A stretch of 64,000 nucleotides of DNA from Neelides folsomi (lineage: Eukaryota > Arthropoda > Collembola > Neelipleona > Neelidae). The stretch is taken from the NCBI GenBank assembly GCA_034687125.1, contig JAQGBZ010000249.1:29351-93350 (forward strand), in the 5' to 3' direction. The position numbers and the translations under genes were made by a program. Shown here piece by piece: positions 1-15,300 of the stretch. Position 1 is the first letter of the stretch. Every line of letters starts with the position of its first letter. The notes beneath the pieces were generated by a model. It worked only from the letters and a program-made list of their open reading frames with translations. It ran no database searches and had not been told where the DNA came from.

Positions 1-309
1 CAGACGCAAATAACGAGCTTCGATTGGAATCGGCAAATTGAGGACGGAAAGGGAAGGTTCCAAAATTCTGAATTCAACTGAAGTTCCATCAGGATTGGCG
101 TAGTCGCGGAACAAGTCAGTTAAATTGTCAGTGTATTGAACTCTAATTCCAGAAGCGTAAGCAGTTCCAGATCCAGATCCAATTCGTTGGACTCCTTGTG
201 TTCGGAATCCTCGGACGATGGTTGGGGCTTTGAGGTCAAAAAGAACCCAATTTCCTCCCTTGACGAAATTTCCTCCACACCATCCAGAAACGCTTCCAAG
301 TCTGACAAA
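1..309 (-). CDS. Discoidin (F5/8 type C) domain, truncated by window edge
   Basis: It contains [34 protein letters not shown] and ends EARYLRL, matching the C-terminal strands of discoidin domains (W..DL....V.gv..QG ... ARYiRi). The acceptor AAATAG at 310-311 gives phase 0 with the preceding exon. Further domains should lie left of base 1. Confidence 0.85.
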
Positions 310-3300
310 CTATTAAAAAATAATCATTTAATTAAAAAAATTCTAAAAGGTTACAGCTAATATTTCCATATTATTATCTGGCCAATGTATAAAAAATATT
401 TATAATTTTTACCTCTTTTGGATGTTCTTCAAGAGAGGACGAAACGGAGATTGATGAATCTGGTAACCCGCCATTGGCAAGTCCCAAATCTGCGTTTCCT
501 CTGCAGTCCAAAGCAGGCGTGAATCCTTTGCGACACTTGCAGTAAAACGACCCAGGCATATTCATACATTGAGTCGACGCGAGGTCACATTGGGTTGAGC
601 TGCACTCGTCCACGTCTTCGCAAACCGGGAGTTCTGTGAATTCCCCAGATGGTCCACATTTAACCACGGAGGTTCCAAGAAGTCTGTAGCCTCTGTGACA
701 ACTGATCTTGGCCTCATCTTCGAAATACCATTCACGTCCGTTGTCCACAACAAATCCATTTGTAACTTCGGGGCTCTTGTAACATCTCCTCCCTTTAGAC
801 CCAATTAAATAATTAAATTAAACAATTTACTACCTAAACACAAAGTCCTTGGTTAATGCCTCACTTAGGATTCGCGCAAACGTTTTTGTGTTTGGGTAGT
901 ACATTGATTAAATGTTAAATATTAATACAGATTAAACGGATTTTTTTAATGTGTAACAAGAATTAAATATGATTTATATTTGAAACTTACGTGAACATTT
1001 TGGCACATCTGAAGACCAAGTTCCATTACTCATACAAAGAAGAACGGGTTGGCCATATCGGACATATCCAGGTTCACATTCAAGTCGGACGATGGTTCCG
1101 TAACTTCGACCACCGCCGGCCAAAACTGCTTGTTTTCCGTTAGGAGTCTCAGGAAGTGGAGGACATTGGGAAGCTAAATTTCCAATTAAATTGTTTATTA
1201 AAAATTCAATTAAAATATCAAACTCATTTAGTTATTTAGATTCCTAGAACGATATGTCTCTAGTATTTATATGATCTTTTGATTTAAAATTCTTACCTAA
1301 ACAAACTGGTAATTTTTCCCATTTTCCAGTAGCAGTGCAACCAATAATCTCTGTAGCTTTTCCAGATGGGAATGCAAATCCGGCATAACACTGATAGGTC
1401 GCTTTTCCCAAATAAGTCACGTTGATGGCTCCAATGGCGAATCCATTTGAGATTTGCGGAACAGGGCCACAATAAACCTCTGTAAATAGCAAATATTATT
1501 ACATGTCATTACTCATTGAATTTCAATTACCAATTACTCACAAGCCCAAGATAAGTATGTAGGATATGTATGGTATATTTAGGATTTTTACCTTGACAGT
1601 CTGGAATATACATTGTTGACCAAACTCCACCAGGCCGACATTCCGTAGTTATTTTCTGTTGTCCCGTTGCAAATTCCTGGCCGGTTGGACATGAGAAAGT
1701 GACCTGAGTTCCAAAAGCAATATCTCGACTGCTGGCCAAAGCTCCTTTCCCACTCTTCAAAACCGGACAGTCTGGAAGTTCAGAAATTGAAGCATTTATG
1801 ATCTCCGACAAGAATGAATTATTATTTATTATTCACATATAGGGACTTCTTCATTTCCATTCATTCCTTTCCCATTGTTCTTTCAACAAAGGTTTAAATC
1901 ATTAAGCCTTTGTTGTTATTAAATCGTTAAAGATTTTAGATCATAATTTATTTATTTGTTAATTACCGGCCGAGAACACGGCACGCCATCCTTGTCTTGT
2001 CCTCAGGGAATCAGTTTTAAATTTCAAAGTCATGTCTCCCGACTCGGCTGTCAAAGTGATTCTTGGGACGGATCGTCCACTGAACCCATTCCCAGAATGA
2101 AGACGCAAGCTGTCGGTGCTCGACCCGTCAAATACCTTAAAAGGTAAAAAATGGGATTAATCAATTAATTCAGCCCAGGTCTTCTTTCCCCAATACACCA
2201 TCAGCTTCATATCACTTTTTTTTCTCCAATTTGCAAAGTGTATAATTTCAATTAACCTTTCCTCTCCATTACAATCCAAACACCTCCATTAGGCTATAGA
2301 CCAAAGACCATTACACAGAAGTAATAGCTTACTGTGTAAATTACACATTTTTTGAATTCTTCAACTACTCAACCAGTAATAATTCCAAATGCAAGGCGTT
2401 TGGGAAAACATAAACCCATTTGCATCTTAAATTCATCTCGTTCTTCAAAAGCTTCTTCAAAAGTTGATTTTAAATCCAATACATGACATTGCATCTTAAG
2501 CACCTTATACCCATCATACTCACAGGTATACTTATTTTGTATAGCATGTTAAGTTTAAATACTTACAATGTATGTAATACACTGTATTTTATATTCTGAG
2601 CATTTCTTATATGTAAAGAACACTGGAGCTGAACTTCCTTAATTTTTATCAAGAATTATTCCTACAAAATAACATGAGCCAGAATTTATAAGAAACGTAA
2701 TGTATGAAACTACAGGAGCAATAAAGGGTGTTATAGTTATAGTTTATAAAAGTTGATGAATGTAAGTATATAAGGGAGATATGTTTAAGAATCTTTGCAA
2801 GAATCTGTTAAGAACAACTCCAGGTAAAAGTCCTGCAGGTAAGGCTTACAGGTTAAGTTAATGGCGTAATGGGCCAAATTGTTGCTCGGCAAGGTGGAAG
2901 GCGAGTGTGAATCAAAGAGAGGGAATTAATGATTCGAGAACATTCATTCCTGCCACGTTCAACGTTCCTTGTTAGAACCTGGACGGCGGACGATGAACTC
3001 GGAAGGATCTCCTTATCAATTTACTCCTTCGAACAAATGTCAATTCCCCGCATCTCGCCAATTCATCTCGGTGATGAAGTTGGTATATTAAATACACCCA
3101 TGTGTTTAATATTCTATTCCCGTGCTCCTCCGCATTCCAGGAGATTTCACATTCATCATCAAGGATCAATATCTTCATAACGGCCTTTGAGTCATAATTA
3201 AAAATGGAAACGGAGTTTGATCAATTTAACATTAACCCAACGTATGTAATAAGTAACGTATTGTGATGGATGACTCCAATCTGCTCCGCCTCCGAATAAA

Positions 3301-6300
3301 TTATCAGTTCTTTGATAATTGAACTTATAATTAAAACATACTTGCATAATTAGAATGTTAACAACTGCTTTAAGAATGGGATTATAAATGTATACAGATA
3401 AAATGTACGAATACTATATATATTACATATAAAATTGCATATTGGAATTATATTCTTAGATTTAGTTTTATAAGAGAGTTGAATTTAATTACATTATTTG
3501 TATGACGTGAACTATGCATTGACGTTCAATTAAAAATCGTATGTGTTTTAATGTTGATTTAAAAAGGAATGGGGATGAAAGCGAGCGATAAGTGAAATTA
3601 GAAACTCATTTTGTTTCCGGTATTAAATACACAAGGAAATGAGCAAGTGTAAATCTCACGAGTTCTTTAAATGTAAAAACACGGTCGTGGCTTTTCGCTC
3701 ATTTGCCCATGTGTGTAAATAAAATTACAATTGACGCTTTTCATTAACAAATAAAAAACCACGAAATTAAATACGCATTATAAAATATTCATAACACTTA
3801 AATACATAACTATAAAGGAAAGCATTAAATCTATTAAAAATCTATTAAATTCTGAGAAGATGAACTCATTCGCGAAATCATCTTTGTACAACCATTGTAC
3901 CTACGTAAAATCGTACTTATTCCTATTAAGAATGTACAAAGCATATAACAATAGCATATATGAGAAACGCACAAAATGATTCAGAGTCTTTGAAATCGCG
4001 TTAGTTCCGCTTGGTTCAAAAATGTCTTCCAAGACGTCCATTGGGAATAAGAAGAAAATAAGGAATAAATACATTTAATATAGGGAGTGAGGAGACTAAG
4101 AAGAGATCGGAAAAAGGCTTAGAGGATGATTCTTAAAGAATGTTAAAGGAGAACACAATTGTTCTTCATCACATCTTTGTAAGAGAGATCTTTTGGTTCA
4201 TTTCATCACTTGGATTTTGGAATTGTTGAGGGGGAGGAAGGGAGGGGATTTTGAGTGGAGTCACGTAACTGTTCATTCCTCAACAACCCTTTAGAGATGA
4301 ATGGGGAAGAAGCCGGTTCTCAACTTCGTACCGACCAACTTCATTCCCTTAAAAAGACCCAGCCTTTTCATTCACCAATTTAAACATTATTCAGAGGAGA
4401 AAAATCCTCGACATTCTGAACAACATCCTGAAGAAACTGAAGATACTAAAGAAGATGGTGAAGATGAAATGAGCACAGGATGAGTCGATGCATCTCAGAG
4501 GAGATCAAAAAAGGACACTTTTGTCCTTAGAAGCAAACATTATAACTGTCCACTACATTGTTTAATGCGAAAAAACAAAAGTTTAAACTAGGTTTTTAAA
4601 CTAATTGTCAATTGTCATCAATTGTCAATTGTCAATGACTTTGTTATTTGACTCTTCTCATCCTTTAACTTAAGTTAAGACTTTAAGAGTTAAGACAGTT
4701 AGCATAAGCTTGGGCCTTTTTAGTGTATTTATTTTAGTCAAGAATGGATGTTTTCAAAAGTTTGAAAAGGGTCATTTTATTGTATTTTTATTGTAATTGT
4801 AAGGATTAAATTTTTTGGTAATTAATCGTTTTAAGCTACTTTGAGCTCAATTAATTACTTTCTAATTGACCACGAAAATGGGGATGAGAAAAAAGGGGAG
4901 GGGAATTGTTTTTGATGATGACTTTGATTTGTTTTGTCAACGTCCCTCATCTCTCTCTTTGATACGGATATTTAGAAAAGAACAGTTATGAACCTTTTAT
5001 TTCAATCTCCTTACACGCTCATTTTATTTATTATTATCATCATCTTGTTATCATCGGAGGGATCAGACACAATCTGAGGGCCGAAGAAGCTCAAGAAAGA
5101 ATGCCATGTGTTTATTATGAGAAGAATGCGAGATGTTTTTAAGAGCAAGATTCTTGTCGTTTAACAATAACTTTGCTAAAATTGAGTTTATCTTCACTAG
5201 GTTTAAAAGGATTTAACTAATACAGATATTATGTATAAATATCCAAATATCTTAGATTTACTAATAGTAGGGTTTAGATGGATTTAAATAGGAATTTGGC
5301 TCACTTGAACAACATCAGCTTCATCGAGGTCAAAATGAGTGAATCGGAGTGAAAGAGGTCCGCCACGTGGTCGTTTGATTAAATAAGTACATTCTTGATT
5401 ACTTGGATAAACTCCGACTCCGAATGCAGGAGATGACAAAGTTCCATTAGAGACGGATAACACTTGTTCGCAACCTGTCGGGAAAGGAGGAAGAGATTTA
5501 ATATGGAGATAAATATTGAAATACGGTATACATTACATACTTAATGTTAGTTAATGTTAGTTAGAGAAAGACATATGGTAGATATAGAACATTATTGCCA
5601 TTAAGTTTTGGCTAGTAATTTGACCATTGAGACATTTAATTGTAATTGTTTTTTGACGAGATTGAAGTGTAATCTGTTTGATTGCCCATCCCCAGCCCAC
5701 GCATTAGGGAAAGACAATGGAATCAAATGTTGGAATCTCCAATTGCATTGTTTGGATCTTGTGCAGAAAACTAAAAAGGTATTTGGAAGACTTGTGAAAG
5801 TTGATGATTCCTTTTGAAATAATATATTTAGCAAATTGGGTTAACTCTTTCAAACATTCAAACTTTTCCTTAAAAGTCATTGAGCGAACATTAAATTCAT
5901 CTTGGGAGTTTGAGTCTTTCAAAAACCTCAAAGATCTCATGAATCTCAAGATTCTCAATTCTCACAACAATTATTTCTCTTTCACACCAAATGTAAACCT
6001 AAACTTTGAGAATGAAAAGACATTGAAAAAAGTTATTTTGGAAACTCGCGCTCTTTCAGTTTTTCTATAATAATTTCTCTTTGTTTTTTTAATTCATTTT
6101 CTCTTGAACCTCAACATTGAAGTTTCTTTTCAATGTGACTTTTTCTAAAGATATTAACTCTAAATAACTCTAAACATGAAGAATGAAATTTAGCTAACCT
6201 TGATAATATTTGATTTGGAATCCTTTGGCTCCGCCGTTCCCTGATGTTGTAAAATACAAATAAAGTTGATTTCCAGTCGAAGTCACGAATTTTGCAACGT

Positions 6301-9300
6301 CTGGGCCGGATCCGGTCAAAGTAGCCAATTTCTTGGCAGATGGACCTTCGCCGTCTCGAACAACAAGAGTGTCGCGTGGGGAAGTCAGACCGAAATCCTC
6401 AACCTGATTATAAACCCATTATAATTATTTTTAATAAAATAAATTAAAAACATTACCATTTAATTAACTTATCAGTTTAACATCTCGTCCTTTTGAAAAA
6501 CTAAATAGTAATAATATTCATACCTTGAGCGTAACAAGTTTTCCAGTAGGAGCAGTCACAACATAAACACATTCAAGTCCACCGGGATATCCATTAGGAT
6601 AACCAGGAGAAGCAAGAATTTGCGAATGCTGAGTCGCCCGCAAATTCCCACCGCAATTGCCCGGTTCGGTCTTCCAAGTTGCCCGGAATCCTTTCTTTTC
6701 CACCGAGGCGTCCGATCGGAATTTGACAATCATGAAATTGGAAGCGGAAGTGAAAACGGTAGATGAATTGAGCCGTCCGGACAATGTCGCGAGATTTACC
6801 CCGGCACGTTCCGTTCGAGCTCCACCGATCACTTGAACAGTGTCGAAACCTTTTTCCGTTTCAAATTCCGAAAACTAAAATAATTTAATATTATATTATA
6901 AATGAAATGACCTTATTTTAAAGTTGGGATCATCAAATTTTTGCTAATGATTAATGAATAATAAAATCTATTATTCTTATCCGTATTGTACCTGAAGAAC
7001 AATGGAATGTCCCTCTGGAGCCTCAAGCGTCCATTTGCAATCCGAGAGCGACGGGTAACGTGAAGGAAAACCAGGAGATTCAACAAAAGCCCCCACGGAT
7101 GTTTTATGAAATCGGCATAAATCGGGACAATCGAGTTCATCTGACTCATCTCCACAATCGTCTTGCTTATCACACCGGAATGCCGAATTGATGCAACGAC
7201 CATTGGAACAGAGATATGAACCTAATTCATAATTTACATATAAATATATGATATTTAAAACTATAACTTAAATATTAATTATTAATTAAAATTAATTTTT
7301 TAACATACCTTGTGGACAAGCTTGGGCTCTGCATACAAATGGCATGAGAGATTCGCAAGTTGTGAGTTCCCAAGATTGAAGCCCGGAATCTTTGGTTGTT
7401 GATCCCGTGGTGGATTGAACACATTTTCCCATTTTAGTATTTGGCTGCTTCCCCGCCCAAAATCCCGCATATTGGGACAGGAGGGATCCGCCGGCCGAAT
7501 CCAAAGTGTTGGTTCTCAAATCGTCCAATGTGTTGAATCCGAGCCAAAAGTTTGGATCTCCGTGAGAGAATCGGCGAGCGAGGGCCATTGTGTAATTGTG
7601 ACTTGTCCATGACTCAACATCAACCAATTCGCTCCCGTACCTAAATAAAGACATTGACATTTAGTTTTAATTATTCATTTAACATTTATTCGTAATGTAT
7701 TAGAACATTTGATTATGCCAACGAAGTACTTTCTGAACTGTTTTCTTATTACGTTATAATCCTTGTAATACTTTTATTTTAATGAAATGAACGGCCAATG
7801 TGAATTCGTGATTAAATTAAAGCGGATTGATAATTGTATTGTAATTGATAAATGTATGTAAATATTAATTAGGTAGATATAAAGGCCAATGATTTAGTTA
7901 TTTTGATAAATGGTTTTAATTCGTTGGAACTCAATTAGTATAGGAAAAAGATTCAGTTGGGGGATTTAAATTGAGCAAAATTGAAGCATTAAAATTGAGG
8001 TAAAATAAAGCGGTTAAATCGGAGTTAATTGAAGTTTAGACTGTTAAATTGCCTCTTTAGCATTCATGTAAGTATGAGCCAAATGAATGGAAAAACGTGG
8101 GGAGTTGTGAAAAGTGTATTGAGACTGTGTTGAATTAATTAGTTCGGCCTCTCCCACTCTTCGCAAATTTCCAATTGGGAGGAAACGGCTAATAATTGGA
8201 GCGCTGGTGGTTTTACCCCAGAAGGACTCAAGTAAGAGTTGGAAGATTGAGAGAAGGACCGTGATTGAGAATTCCGCCAAGGAACTCACCAACCCTCGTA
8301 GGTCCAAATGAGACGAGAAGTCGTGCGAAAATTGGGTCGACGATTCGGCAATTTGTCTCCATCACGCTCTCAAATGTTCTCTCACGTTTAAAATGCTCAC
8401 CCTCGTCATCATCAAATGAAATTGAAATTATCACCTTCGTCAAAATCACAATCTCATCATTAAATATAATATAAAAAATTACTATTTTTATCATTTAAGT
8501 ATAGGATTTGAGAGCAATAACTTTTAAGTGTACAATTTACTAATTCCGTATAAAAATTGATACGATAATATTTAATGTTTTTTAACTAATAGTCAAATGT
8601 TGTTATATTTGTATATTAAATATTTTGTGTTAATATTTAATATGTTTGTACCAGTAAAGTACAAGTTTGGTAATATCAAACATTTACAGTTTCTCCCTTC
8701 AAGCATTTTCTTAAATTATATTTAATCATCTTGATGACATTCTTTCCAAAATTCGATCCATCTCTATATGTGTCAAGAAATTAAATATATTCCTTAAAAA
8801 ATAAATAACACTATATACTAAATGTGTTACACAGCATTACAATATACTCGAATTATATAAAAAATGAGTCCACTTTACTTAAATAGGTTTGTACAGATAG
8901 TAGGATCCTAATATGTACAGTTAAGTGTATATTTACAAATAACAAAACCATATCAAATAAATGAGAATAGGCGAAGAGGGCCAAAGAGAAAATTGAAGAG
9001 TTTCAATTGCGGAGTTTAAATCTGTTTAGATATGCAAAGAATGTAAAGTGAAGAGGCGGTTATGCCATATTCCCACACAATGCAAAAATATCATTGAGAT
9101 TATCATACAATTTATAAAAGGATAATGACGGGAGAAATTAGGGATATTAACCGTCGCATAAATAAGAAAGAGTAAAATGATGCAAGAAGGGAATGAGATT
9201 GATTTATTCCATTATTGGTTCTTATATAATAAAAAAAAGTGTATTAGTTATGAAGGGAGTTGTGTTAAGGGCCGTTTCATCTCATTGGGAGGACAATGAT

Positions 9301-12300
9301 CGCGATTGTAAGTGAGAAGAAAGAGATGGATTGTCAAGTTATGACAATTGAACTGGGCCGCGCCGATCTCAAGTGCAAATAACTTTTACTCTTTAAATTC
9401 TTTACAGAGCAGAGAGACAAATTCATCACGTTCAAAATAGATCACTCACATCGGACCTTTATTAACCAATGATTTATACATAACCCGTTGCGTAACCTTT
9501 ATTAAATCCATGAAGTTTAGAAAGTGATTTTCCTCATTGTGATTTCATTACAAATATTGTCATTTATAATTTTTATTTAAAATTATTAAATTCCACCCAT
9601 ACAATTAAATTTTACTTGCAAATTCTTTCGTTATGTTTAGATCTAACACCCCTGAATTAAATCTTTTGCGCTAACTACATATAACTATTATTTTTTATAG
9701 TAAAATTAAACACACTTTTAATGTTATTTTTCAATTGACACAAAATTCGACCAAAAGGCTCTGAACAGATTTTCACGCATTTAACCGTAATTGACAAAAA
9801 AATTGTTCAATTAAAGTCTTTTGATGAGGAATAAAAGTATTTAGTGAAAAAAGGATAACGTGGATGAATACGGGCTTTTGGTTCAGCTCCGCGGCTTTCT
9901 TCTCTCCCCATCACCTCAGTTAGCGGATGGTTTAAAGGAGAAGAGCTTAAAGGGATTTAACAGGAACAAGTTGGTTTAAAAAGAATATGGAGGAATTGAC
10001 CCTCGAGGGTTTGACTCAATGGAGGGTCAAGATATTATTTCGCTTTTTCCTCCACAGTGACCGCTAACCCGGTGGAAGATTCCAATTGGCCTACTCTCTC
10101 AATCATCACGTCAGTCCACCACATCACGGTGCTTATTTAACCTGCAGATCTTCTCTAATAATCCAACAGCAATTCCATTACAATTCAACTGCAATTCCAC
10201 TACAATTCCACTACCTGACATTTCCTCACATTTCCATAAGGAAAAAATTTGGTAATGTTTGACCAAAAAAGTCCAATTCTCCTCTTAAACCAATTTTCCT
10301 CACCTTCTTACGAAAATCTTGTTTTGAGTCAAATTGAGTCAAATTAAGACCTAAATATTTTACATATTTTTTGCATCTTACATTTAAAATTTATATTTGA
10401 TTCATTCATTCACAATTTGATTCATTTTTGCAAATCAACAATTATTGAACTCTTTTGGATTTTAAACAGTTTTAAATGATATTTAAATCCTTTTATTGTT
10501 TTGATTCTTTTTCTCGAATATTTTGAATTGAGGATTTGTAGTGTGAAAATGGAATTCAGGTAAAGGAGATTCAATTACCATTTCCGAAGGATGTTCAACG
10601 ACTTTTATTACATGATGTATGTGTATTAAATGAAGGGTGGGAAGGAGGGGCCCTACTTCCCAACAATACACTCAACAATAAACAAAATAACAAAGTCTTT
10701 TTCGCTCCCACCGCAAAGCTTAATGATGACCTTTGCAAAAGATATAACTACAGGTATAATATAGGTAATGACTATTATATTACAAATATAAAATATCTAA
10801 ATGTATCTTGTGAATATGAATGGATTTCATGGGAGAAATATTTGTATGCATAATTCTTAATTACTCCTTTTATTATGATATGGTATGACTTATGACAATT
10901 TACCTCCATGAACTACATCAATGAGTTTGCGAATATTTGCGTATTGTTTAGTTGCATGTAATATTCTTATTATTTGCTTTTACTTACACATTAACACGGA
11001 ATGGGAAATAAGCATTATATTTAACTTATATTTATGCACTCTGTATAACATAAGGTAAATAAATATGGCAATTTCTTATTATAATGATTGTCTGGGGTAA
11101 ATATTGCAAAGTTGGTTCGTTGGCAGGAACGGAGGGTTAGAAGACCTTCAGAAGGGAATTCAAGAACGAGGGAGAGCAATTACTTCATTCAATATCCTCT
11201 TTTCAGTTTCCCATTTAATTGGATCATTGCCGTGTCTAATTATCACATTATCAAATTTCATCCATTTAATTGAACCATTCGCGTGGAATGTTTATTTTAA
11301 TAATTTGAATTAGATAAAAATTTTAAACATTAACCTAAGTTTATAAAATTCAAAAGTTAAACCAATTTGTTAATTTGTGGAAAAAATTTCAATTTAAATC
11401 GGCAAGATTTAAATAATAAATATTTTATTAAAAGTAAAAGAAACAATTAATTTTGGCAGGGCAAATCTTATTATCCGTTGTAATTATTTGCAATGAAAGT
11501 AATGACACAAGGATAAAATTAAGAGGAAGAATTGAAGGTGAAAAATTTTGAGTAAAATTGACATTTTGGCTCGTTAAGAATCGGTTCGTTTGAAGGAAGT
11601 TGATTCTTCGCTCGAGTCGGATTTTCCTCCTCTAATGAGTTTCCACTCCGTCTCGGTCCCTTGAGTCTCAAAAAACTCCCTTTGTTGGGCGATAGGGTGT
11701 TGGAGATAGAAGTTTTTAAAGGAGCAATACACCTTTCCCTCCACTCCCCACCTGCTTCTCCTTCTCATGCAAGTATTATATTCGTACAATTCATTTCCAC
11801 TCCTTAACTTCATACTTTTCGGTATATTTGATACAAGTTTTCCATCTTGAATGTACTTGCTTGTGTACTGGCTTGTGTACTTCTTATGGATTAACTTGGT
11901 CCTTATGTACCCATATACAAAAAGTATTTGTATTTGCTCTCAACCCTTTCCAACATCTTTCAAAGTATCTTTTATACATCCAGCAAATAATAATTTGCAA
12001 GAGGAGAAAAACCTCGTTTCCTTAATTGCCTTCCTTCCCAAATGGGAACTTGTGTATTAATACCCTCACGTTCTCCTTTGTCCCCTTTCCAATTACCGAG
12101 TTCTCTTTCATAAATACATTGGATAATTTTCTTATTTCTCCACCCAGCTCAACTTATGGCAAATTCCCATCCTCGCTAATTCACTTTCATCAAATGATAA
12201 ATAAAATGAACTTTTAATTCGTCTCCTACCTTAAAATGGACATTTGTCCAATTGCTCTCCCCCCATTAAATCATTATTATCATTATTTCATTATCTTTAT

Positions 12301-15300
12301 TATCATTCTAATAGTTAACAATATTCTCAATTCTTTTATCGCTTAAATAATAATTAATTAAAGATTAAATGACTTTTAAAATGCCCATTATTGCTCAACA
12401 TTTCAATGAAGAATTTAGAAGAATTCACAGCTAAAGAATCATACTCGATTAAATTTAGATTCGTAATTTGAATTAAATTGAGAGGAAAGTTGAAGCTTTG
12501 TTGTCTCTTAAGTGCCAAGTTGATATATTGAATTTTAGGACTCAAATAAGAAGCGTAAATGTTTGTCGAAAAACGGAACTTTATATTATAAGTGTTCACA
12601 TCAAGATATAGACAAGTACAATAAGTAGGAGTTTGAATATTAAAAGCCGCATTGGTTATTGCAGGTCTAAAATTACAATTTACAAGCTAAACAGTTTTCT
12701 CATTTTCTCTCACCGTCGACTTCAAGGAGCCTTTTTGGGTGTAAGTAGGCCCATGACAAAGATTGGGCTTTAGTCAAAGAAAGAGACATCCATATACTAT
12801 ACATTCCCATACAACTTCCCTCTCAATCTCAATAATTTGCTATTCAGGTCCCCATAGACCCTCCAACAATGCCCTAATGATAAATGCCAACAAAGAAGTT
12901 TACAAGAATTCTTACAAGCATAAAAGAACCTGGGCCAAGTAAGGTAAATCATCATCCCCATCTTCCCTTTGCTTATTCAATTGAGAACAAATTGACTATG
13001 CATGGGGACAAATTTGAGTTATTTGAGCCATTTGAGTTCCATGCTAATTAAAGTGTGCTAAAAGAAAGGGCTATTTGATTTTTAAACTATGTCAGAATTA
13101 ACATGAACCGCACACTTATTGACTCAACTCTCTTTATATTAGTATAATTAATACGAATATATTGGTATTTTAACTTCTCATATCCTTATAATACAAATTA
13201 CAATAAATGCCATAAATACCTATCATATATCCTTATGTACCTATTAGTACCTGTAGTATACTTATAGATCTTGATATTGTAAATAGATATTGTAAATTCT
13301 ATTAAATATGTGTATGGAAATGTATAGGGTATTAAATACTGGGTGGAAGGAGGATATTGAGAGCAACGACCGGGCGTATGGCCAAAGGGTAGAAGTAACT
13401 TACCTTCCTCGCACCCCTCCTCATCATCCCTCCATCACATTCCAAGAGATGCACCACACCACATAGATCCATATGGAGACAACCACCATCTTCACATTAA
13501 CTAACATTAAGACTCGCTACCTTATATTCATACATATACCATATGTACCATAAGGATTCTTTTACATTCCATAGCTATATTATATCCTTTCCTTATTTCT
13601 GATACCTTGAATACCTTCACTTGTTCATACCTTCACTATTTTACTACTTTGTATGCCTTTGGTTCTTCATGTCCTGAGACACGGGGGTTTGAATAAGGAA
13701 CCGTATCTACGACACCTCAAAACACATTTAAACAATCTCCCAACAATGGAACTCCCATCATCATCATCAAAAATGGACGAAACTCTCCGAGGTGCCGTCT
13801 CCTGCCCTTCTTTAAATACCGAGATGAAAACCACCAAGATGAGAATCAACATGAGAGATACAATATACCATACATTTATTCCATGTAACTATACTCAATA
13901 ATGTACCAATGAGATACACTCTTATATACAGATAGATAAACTAGCGTTTTACAGATTTGACAGTTGGAATGAACAATGTGCTCACCTGAGAACAACACCT
14001 GTATTACAAGCGTAAATGTCGGTGCGGTGATTATGTCTGCCTATTACTTTCCTATTACTCCCTTCTTAATAAGCCTTAAGCTAGGCATAAAACATTTAGT
14101 AATAAGACGTGAGAGATATAAGCAAGACGTAGGGGAAATCATAATGAAGATATGAGCTATAAGATAACCATGCGGTTGGGAAGGATTTAAGCTTAACAAT
14201 TCTTGTGATGAACTTTTGATGGATTAATTAACAGAGGGGAATTTGGCTTGTTAAAAGAAGCCGGCAAAAGTCAGGAAGGAGACGCAACGTAACATTTTTC
14301 ATATTAAGGTTCAAAAATGTAATTAACATGTTGTTCTTTTACGGAATTTTTAATTTGCTCGTAAATACGCTGGCAGTTAAATTATATTTACAATACGCGT
14401 GTTGGTCAAATCCTCACGCATCTTCATTTAATGTGTGTATTAATTTGGCATGTGTTTGCAATGTGTGTGTTTTTGCAGTTTATTTGCAGTGTATGGATTT
14501 GCACTTGGATTTGCCCTGTGTTTGCTCTGTGTTTTTAATTTGGCGATGAACCCAATGGGATTTGTGGTCTTTTGTAGTCCATGTCCATGTATGGACTTTG
14601 ATCAAAGCGAATCACGCCCTTTCTGTACAAATCTCAAATCACTTTTGCAAGGAACGAAACGTGAAATGTGTTAGTTGACCAAGGCGGCTTTAAACTCTTT
14701 TTTATTGTTGAATCTCTTCAATCAACCACTCAATAACACTCAAACACGTAGGGAATTTGAGTTAATAAGTTAATAATGAAGTTAATGATCAAATTCTCAA
14801 TTGGCCTCTTGAACTAATTCCGGGATATTTCATATTTCTAATATTTCTACATTATTTTATATGTATTATAAAAGTTTTAAGATATGGTCTTATATAGAAA
14901 ATTCTGTATAAAATCTTATTATGTATTTAATGCACTCAATAACTCAATACAAAATGTAAGTACAATACAAATATGGATATTTTGTACAATACATTGGTTG
15001 GTTTAATAAGGAAATTAAGGGAATTTTGTTAAATAGAAAATGGTTCAATTTTGATCAATTTCCTTCCCCGTGCCATCACGTTCAAAACTCGCCCGTCTCC
15101 TCGTTAACGAACAAGTCGAGGCGGAAAATTATGAAAGAGTGCAAAAAGTTCAAAATTGATCCACACGAGTTAAAGCGGACCAAATTGAGGATTTTGAACG
15201 ATTTAACTCTCACCTAAATTGAATGAAAACTTGCTTTATTTCTAAATTCCTCTATGTGCTTTTATTCACACGTTGATCGAATGAACAAAATAAGACCAAA

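Noticed and set aside
6913-7203. 96-codon minus-strand frame overlapping the LDLa exon
   Set aside because: It is the wrong frame; the correct frame gives a full six-cysteine LDLa and a CUB start.
14328-14674. Cysteine-rich open frames suggestive of a toxin-like or cysteine-rich peptide
   Set aside because: The cysteines come from a TGTGTTTG low-complexity tract; there is no regular spacing or splice support.
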